A stretch of DNA of 10,275 bases from JBCKUK01 sp038924905 (lineage in GTDB: Bacteria > Pseudomonadota > Gammaproteobacteria > Burkholderiales > Methylophilaceae): the NCBI GenBank assembly GCA_038924905.1, contig JBCKUK010000044.1, positions 1-10,275 on the forward strand. Direction: 5' to 3'. Every line of letters starts with the position of its first letter. Position 1 is the first letter of the stretch. Of this stretch, positions 6,669-10,275 are shown piece after piece. Both the position numbers and the translations under genes were made by a program. A model generated the notes under the pieces. That model did no database searches. It was not told the origin of the DNA and saw nothing but the letters and a program-made list of their open reading frames with translations.

Positions 6669-7435
6669 TTAGCAGTCTTGGTTCCCTTGGTCGGCCTTTT
6701 TGCGGCTTTTACATCAAAAGCCTTGCCAACGTCCATATCGGACTCGGTATCGGCGCTGAGCTTGGCCAATTGCTTCATGACTTTCTGCAATTGCTTATCT
6801 TGCTTATGGGCATGATCCAGTATGGCATGGATGGCTTTGGTCATCGGGTCATTGTTGTCATCACTCACGGCATAAGGCGAGAAGCCAATTTTCTTTGCTA
6901 TTTCGCCGCGTTTTTTAACTTTTTCCTGATCCAGAATGCGCGCCGGAATGCCGACCGCAGTCGCGCCTGCTGGTACATCTTTCACCACTACTGCATTCGA
7001 ACCTATTTTAGCATCGGCACCGATGGTAATCGGGCCCAATACTTTAGCGCCAGCGCCAATTACCACGCCTCTTTCCAGCGTGGGATGGCGTCTACCTTTG
7101 TTCCAGGAAGTGCCGCCCAGTGTTACGCCGTGGTAGAGCGTGCAATCATCGCCAATCACGGCGGTTTCGCCAATTACTACACCCATGCCGTGATCAATAA
7201 AAACGCGGCGACCGATAGTAGCCCCAGGATGAATCTCAACTCCTGTTAACCAGCGTGCAATGTGCGAACTAAAGCGCGCCAGCCAGTACAGGCGTTGCCG
7301 CCATATCCAGTGTGAAAAGCGGTGAAGAATCAGCGCATGTACGCCAGGGTAGGTCGTGATGACCTCCCAATGCGTACGGGCAGCGGGGTCTCGCTCAAAA
7401 ACGATAGCGATGTCTTCACGCAAATGGTTAAACAT
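6665..7435 (-). CDS. cysE: Serine O-acetyltransferase CysE
   Basis: CysE acetylates L-serine with acetyl-CoA to O-acetylserine, the committed step of cysteine synthesis, so it supports the substrate supply of the desulfurases downstream. The 256 residues have an N-terminal helical part (1-60), a left-handed beta helix of hexapeptide repeats (about 65-165) and the catalytic pair Asp81/His82 (IDHGMGVVIGETA) with His102 (YHGVTLGGTSW). The N-terminal domain is short, as in the Azotobacter/NifP-type enzymes. The C-terminus is an unusual long tail, charged and lysine-rich (from about 190, ending KRPTKGTKTAK), beyond the CoA- and cysteine-binding region. The stop directly abuts the isc promoter, and no terminator separates it from iscR. 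The 91-nt gap upstream holds a TTGCCA/TGGCAA inverted pair (7475-7480, 7502-7507) but no convincing promoter. Confidence 0.96.
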   Translation of the reverse strand: MFNHLREDIAIVFERDPAARTHWEVITTYPGVHALILHRFSHWIWRQRLYWLARFSSHIARWLTGVEIHPGATIGRRVFIDHGMGVVIGETAVIGDDCTLYHGVTLGGTSWNKGRRHPTLERGVVIGAGAKVLGPITIGADAKIGSNAVVVKDVPAGATAVGIPARILDQEKVKKRGEIAKKIGFSPYAVSDDNNDPMTKAIHAILDHAHKQDKQLQKVMKQLAKLSADTESDMDVGKAFDVKAAKRPTKGTKTAK

Positions 7436-7526
7436 AATGAGTTAGCTTAGGCGTTTAGTTAACAGGCGGTTATTTTGCCACAAATTAAGGCGCCTCGTTG
7501 CTGGCAAGAGAATGAGGCCGTGGTCG

Positions 7527-8552
7527 TTAGAGGGTATAAGGCAGCTTGAGCAACTCAAGCACAGGGCCTTCAGCCGTTTTCCAGCGTATCGGTCCGGCCT
7601 CCAGGCTTTCCAGTCGCACCTCAGCCAATACGTCAAAGCCGCTGTGCGGTGAAGCTGCAACTCGAACCAGCTGACCTGCCACTTCAGCATTGTTGCCAAA
7701 TAATTCATCCGCAGCTTGCGGCGCTTCATTCGTCACAATATGCGCAAGCTGGGTGCGACGTTTCACTTTGCCTAAATAATGGGTACGGGCAACGATTTCC
7801 TGGCCGGTATAGCAGCCCTTTTTATAATTGATGCCGTCCAGAGCATCAAGGTTAATCATCTGCGGTACGAACTGTTCCTGGGTTGCCGGACTGATTTCAG
7901 GAATGCCGGACTGAATTTCCAGCCAATCCCAGCAGGGCTTGCCAACCGGTTTATGCGTTTGTTGCAATTGCCGCCAGATGTCCGGTGCATGCTCTGCATC
8001 AGTAAACACCTGGTAGCGCGGCATGGTACCAGGCATACGGACAATCACGCTGTTTTTCGCGCTCACCAGGCCATGCGCCTGATTCGGTACCTGGCCAAAT
8101 ATACTCTGCAAATTTGCTTCCGCATCCATGCCTGCTACGCCCATGCATGGCGTGTTGGCCGTAACATCCGTGATGATGACTTTGGAGCGCATGACATACA
8201 TGCTGAGGCGCTTCATAATAGGCGCCAGCAACGCACCATGGAATTGCAGATAAAAATGGTTGTTATGCGCAAACGCTAAAAATAACGCCAGCAGGCGACC
8301 TTTTGGATTGCAGTAGCCTGCGTATTGGCTGTTGTGACCATTGAGCAGTTGGATGTCATTGGTGACCTGGCCTTGCAAAAAGGTCACGGCATCTTCGTCG
8401 CTAATTTGCAGCAGACTTAAATGTGAGAGATCAACCAGACTATTGCCGTCAGCCGCAGCCTGTAACTCAGCTTCAGGATTGCCAAAGCCGGCAATCTGCC
8501 CATGGCTGATGACTGCGCCTTGTTTAGATAAAAACTCATACCACTGTGTCAT
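7527..8552 (-). CDS. ygfZ: Folate-binding Fe-S maintenance protein YgfZ (GcvT-like)
   Basis: YgfZ is a tetrahydrofolate-dependent protein of the aminomethyltransferase (GcvT) fold needed for the activity of certain Fe-S enzymes such as MiaB and for oxidative-stress tolerance. The 341 residues contain the early DLSHLSLLQISDEDAVTFLQ stretch (41-60) and the diagnostic motif KGCYTGQE at 245-252, with the essential Cys247. I chose the ATG at 8550-8552 (MTQWYEFLSKQGA). An upstream in-frame ATG ending at 8588 would add MRQLYILQEPVI, overlap the divergent gene and match nothing in the family. It lies upstream of cysE on the same strand, next to the isc genes, which fits its role. It diverges from the ygfX-like gene. 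Confidence 0.95.
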   Translation of the reverse strand: MTQWYEFLSKQGAVISHGQIAGFGNPEAELQAAADGNSLVDLSHLSLLQISDEDAVTFLQGQVTNDIQLLNGHNSQYAGYCNPKGRLLALFLAFAHNNHFYLQFHGALLAPIMKRLSMYVMRSKVIITDVTANTPCMGVAGMDAEANLQSIFGQVPNQAHGLVSAKNSVIVRMPGTMPRYQVFTDAEHAPDIWRQLQQTHKPVGKPCWDWLEIQSGIPEISPATQEQFVPQMINLDALDGINYKKGCYTGQEIVARTHYLGKVKRRTQLAHIVTNEAPQAADELFGNNAEVAGQLVRVAASPHSGFDVLAEVRLESLEAGPIRWKTAEGPVLELLKLPYTL

Positions 8553-8566
8553 GATGACCGGTTCTT

Positions 8567-8572
8567 GGAGGA
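8567..8572 (+). promoter_or_regulatory. Shine-Dalgarno site fixing a TTG start for the ygfX-like gene
   Basis: GGAGGA stands 7 nt before the TTG at 8580. No ATG in the frame competes, and the next alternative, GTG at 8595, is poorly placed. The site lies in the 27-nt gap between the divergent start codons of ygfZ and this gene, so the promoters of both must reach into each other's coding regions. Confidence 0.75.
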
Positions 8573-8579
8573 TATATAG

Positions 8580-9023
8580 TTGTCGCATTATAACGTGAAG
8601 CCTGTTCAGCTCAGCTTAAAGCCATCTTATTGGCTGGCTACTATCCTTGGTATTTCCAGCTTGGGGGCGTGCATTATCGTGATTTGTATGCCCATGCCGA
8701 TTAGTCTCAGAATTGTCATTTGCGTTCCCGTTGTTCTGGTGGCGCTGTATTTTATTGCCGAGCAGGCGCTGGTTTTGTTGCCCTGGTCTCTTACCGGGTT
8801 GGCGCTGAACGCCAAAGGTGAATTATCGGCGATGCGCAAGGATGGTTTAAATAGCGCGGCCAGCGTGCATCCTAGCAGTTTTGTAGCGGCGTATTTGACG
8901 GTACTTAATTTGAAAGTCAGCGACAGCCGTTGGCGGAAGAATCTGGTATTAACGCCTGACAGGGTTGACGCTGAGGCTTTTCGGCGGCTGCGCGTATGGT
9001 TACGCTGGGGAAGTTTCGAATAA
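8580..9023 (+). CDS. ygfX: YgfX/CptA-like inner-membrane protein
   Basis: This is a small membrane protein of the YgfX (CptA/TumA) family. The E. coli member was described as a toxin affecting MreB and FtsZ and as a partner of SdhE, but for this family in betaproteobacteria the role is unsettled. The 147 residues have two adjacent hydrophobic segments (about 17-38 and 42-62) followed by a cytoplasmic domain. That domain ends in the family-like LTPDRVDAEAFRRLRVWLRW. The start is TTG, chosen for its strong GGAGGA site. The neighbourhood supports the call: in E. coli ygfX-sdhE is divergent from ygfZ. Here no sdhE follows; instead the gene ends one base before the converging mxaL-like remnant, without a terminator between them. 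Confidence 0.75.
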   Translation: MSHYNVKPVQLSLKPSYWLATILGISSLGACIIVICMPMPISLRIVICVPVVLVALYFIAEQALVLLPWSLTGLALNAKGELSAMRKDGLNSAASVHPSSFVAAYLTVLNLKVSDSRWRKNLVLTPDRVDAEAFRRLRVWLRWGSFE

Positions 9024-9024
9024 C

Positions 9025-9671
9025 TCAAAACAAAACGTCAGCGGTATCTGCTGGCTCCGCATTGGCTTGACCGTGATTTTTGCGAGCCTCCATCCATGCG
9101 CGATATTGTTTGACGGGGTGTTTGGGTAAATAAGCTGTAATTAACAGCAAGCCCGCCAGTGAGGCTAACAGCCAGCGCAGCCCAAATGGCGCTACATCCC
9201 GCCGTGCAGGTTTTTGCGCTTGCATCGCTTTAAGTATGCCTTGCAGATTGTCACCGCGCACATAGTTGCCGCCTACCTCCTTGGCAACAGAATTCAGGTA
9301 ATCTTCATTCAGCTTTGATAAAAAGCGATCATTCTCGCCTACGGCCACGCTTTCATTTCTCAGCCCAATATTTTGTTCAGAAATTTGCGCGACCCCAGGC
9401 TGCATGGCAAAGCTTTCGGCAGACCAGTAGCCAATTACCTGATTTTTTTCATCCAGCTTTGGAATGGCAGTACCTTTATCTGAACCTATGCCAACCAGCA
9501 ACCAGCCATCACCACCCTGAAAATTTTCCAGACTCTTGGTGTTAAAGGCGTGCAATTTTGGCGCTTCTTCACCATCGCTGAAATACACTACTTGTGCGGG
9601 CTCGGGCGGAGCGCACGTGAGCGCCAGCCGATGTGGTAGCTAAACTCTTTGATTTGCTCATAAAATGTCAT
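9025..9671 (-). pseudogene. Broken von Willebrand factor A gene, MxaL-like
   Basis: Only the C-terminal part of a vWA-domain protein remains. Downstream of the break the open frame reads LALTCAPPEPAQVVYFSDG and continues to a transmembrane segment (LRWLLASLAGLLLITAYLP) and a short tail. Upstream, in another frame, FYEQIKEFSYHIGWR (from the ATG at 9669-9671) looks like the preceding vWA segment, and this frame stops at a TAG near 9586-9591. In relatives a segment with W-R-M-A-W and a GDS-like motif joins these two pieces, so a short out-of-frame deletion near 9615-9632 is likely. The N-terminal region with the MIDAS DxSxS motif is missing altogether. MxaL and MxaC are vWA proteins thought to help assemble or load calcium into periplasmic methanol dehydrogenase. 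The GTG at 9588 could restart translation but has no ribosome site. Confidence 0.7.
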
Positions 9672-9691
9672 TTTAAAATCGTATCTGACCC
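9667..9691 (-). other. Possible end of a small mobile element at the mxaL break
   Basis: Reading on the minus strand, GGGTCAGATACGATTTTA resembles the GGGTCAGA-CGAATTT boundary that I associate with short transposase elements (REP-associated tyrosine transposases) in betaproteobacteria. It lies at the point where recognisable vWA coding begins. The match is from memory and partial. No transposase gene is present. Confidence 0.2.
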
Positions 9692-9750
9692 GCTAGATCG
9701 TAGAATTCCATCTGTCATATACAGCAATGTTTCAGGTGGCCTGTAACGCA

Positions 9751-10269
9751 TCAGCTTGCTTGCCTCGCCAATTCCTTGAGTTTTTCGCTAACCTTGTTCG
9801 CCAGTTGTTTTGCGGTGTTTGCCGTGGTGTTTTTCTCCAGCCAGGAGCCTTCCAGCTGGGCATAAGTCGTGAATGCCTTCCGTTTCGTCTTGATGTCGAC
9901 CAACAAAAGTCTTGGATAGACGAACAGGTAGGTCGGCTTCATGGCCACTCCAATAATAATGTAATCGGCGCCACTATCCTCTGCCAGGCTTGCCGCAACA
10001 TCGGTATGGTCGAACAGGTAGGTAGCGGAATTGGTTGCCAGTTCCGCTTTCAGCCGGTCATTCACTGGCACAAGCTCTATGCCATTATCGACAAGTATCT
10101 GTTTAAAAGTAGACGACAGGTACGCGATGCGCGCCAATTCTTCCGGAGCGTTAGGCAAATCCGTGAGGTCTTGGAGCTGGAAATCCAGCACCATGACTTT
10201 GATGCCCGCGTCGGCAAAAGCAGCTGGAGCGAATAAGGCAATCAGGCTGATAAAAAAGATGACTTTCAA
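9751..10269 (-). CDS. Secreted DUF2380/DUF3280-like protein of unknown function
   Basis: The 172 residues begin with a clear signal peptide (KVIFFISLIALFAPAAFA, cleavage likely after about residue 19), followed by a compact alpha/beta domain. Typical stretches are VMVLDFQLQDLTDLPNAPEELAR (about 25-47), YLFDHTDVAASLAEDSGADYIIIG (about 84-107) and YPRLLLVDIKT. These resemble the DUF2380/DUF3280 families of small periplasmic proteins, whose core is reminiscent of the nucleotide-free CsgG/TolB-N type fold. No catalytic motif is visible. The start used is TTG at 10267-10269; the frame stays open to the window edge, so an ATG just outside is possible. It lies upstream of the decayed mxaL-like gene, and proteins of this kind occur near methanol-oxidation genes, which suggests but does not prove such a role. 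Confidence 0.7.
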   Translation of the reverse strand: MKVIFFISLIALFAPAAFADAGIKVMVLDFQLQDLTDLPNAPEELARIAYLSSTFKQILVDNGIELVPVNDRLKAELATNSATYLFDHTDVAASLAEDSGADYIIIGVAMKPTYLFVYPRLLLVDIKTKRKAFTTYAQLEGSWLEKNTTANTAKQLANKVSEKLKELARQAS

Positions 10270-10275
10270 AATTAA

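Noticed and set aside
6770..7249. 159-residue plus-strand open frame opposite cysE
   Set aside because: Antisense to the beta-helix repeats of CysE; His/Cys/Phe-rich with no recognisable family or ribosome site.
7475..7507. Rho-independent terminator between ygfZ and cysE
   Set aside because: The TTGCCA/TGGCAA pair has a 21-nt loop and no T-run after it on the minus strand.
7442..7729. 95-residue minus-strand frame overlapping the end of ygfZ
   Set aside because: Out of frame with ygfZ, Trp/Arg/Leu-rich, no domain; it lies mostly within the coding region.
7779..8279. 166-residue plus-strand open frame opposite ygfZ
   Set aside because: Fully inside ygfZ, which carries the diagnostic KGCYTGQE motif; composition is not protein-like.
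8627..9028. 133-residue minus-strand open frame opposite the ygfX-like gene
   Set aside because: The plus-strand gene has a strong ribosome site, two membrane segments and a family-like C-terminus; the antisense frame has none of these.
9024..9060. Bidirectional terminator between the converging ygfX-like gene and vWA remnant
   Set aside because: Only a weak CAGC/GCTG hairpin without a T-run lies in this region, and it falls within the opposite coding sequence.
9727..10236. 169-residue plus-strand open frame opposite the secreted protein gene
   Set aside because: The minus-strand frame has a signal peptide and family-like motifs; this one has neither.

Overview
The window comes from a betaproteobacterium, most plausibly a methylotroph of the Methylophilaceae/Nitrosomonadales type. 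I infer this from the architecture (cysE, iscR, two cysteine desulfurases, iscU, iscA, hscB, hscA, fdx), the moderate GC content, and a decayed gene resembling the methanol-oxidation accessory protein MxaL beside a DUF2380/DUF3280-like secreted protein. The assignment rests on recognising families, not on any search.

Positions 1-8552, all on the minus strand, form one iron-sulfur biogenesis block. In transcription order it reads ygfZ (folate-dependent Fe-S maintenance), cysE (makes the precursor of cysteine), iscR (Fe-S sensing repressor), a NifS/IscS-like desulfurase, canonical iscS, iscU (scaffold), iscA (A-type carrier), hscB and hscA (co-chaperone and chaperone) and fdx (ferredoxin). The window edge cuts fdx just before its stop codon. 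The gene logic is continuous: CysE supports cysteine supply, the desulfurases extract sulfur, IscU builds the cluster with electrons from Fdx, HscA/HscB release it, and IscA and YgfZ help deliver or maintain it. IscR shuts the operon down when clusters are plentiful. A good sigma70 promoter with an overlapping near-consensus IscR operator lies between cysE and iscR. The only large break in the block is a 143-nt spacer between iscA and hscB, framed by a 21-bp imperfect inverted repeat that begins at the end of iscA.

A YgfX/CptA-like membrane protein gene (8580-9023, plus strand) diverges from ygfZ, with only 27 nt between the start codons. This echoes the ygfX-sdhE/ygfZ neighbourhood of E. coli, but no sdhE is present here.

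Positions 9025-10275 (minus strand) hold a broken von Willebrand factor A gene of MxaL type, which has lost its N-terminal part and carries an internal frame break, followed by an intact secreted DUF2380/DUF3280-like gene. A short motif at the break looks like the end of a small mobile element. This part reads as the decaying margin of a methanol-oxidation accessory cluster.

No clearly new multi-gene system is visible. The points most worth a second look are the paired desulfurases, the inverted-repeat spacer inside the isc operon, the compact IscR operator and the decayed mxaL-like locus.
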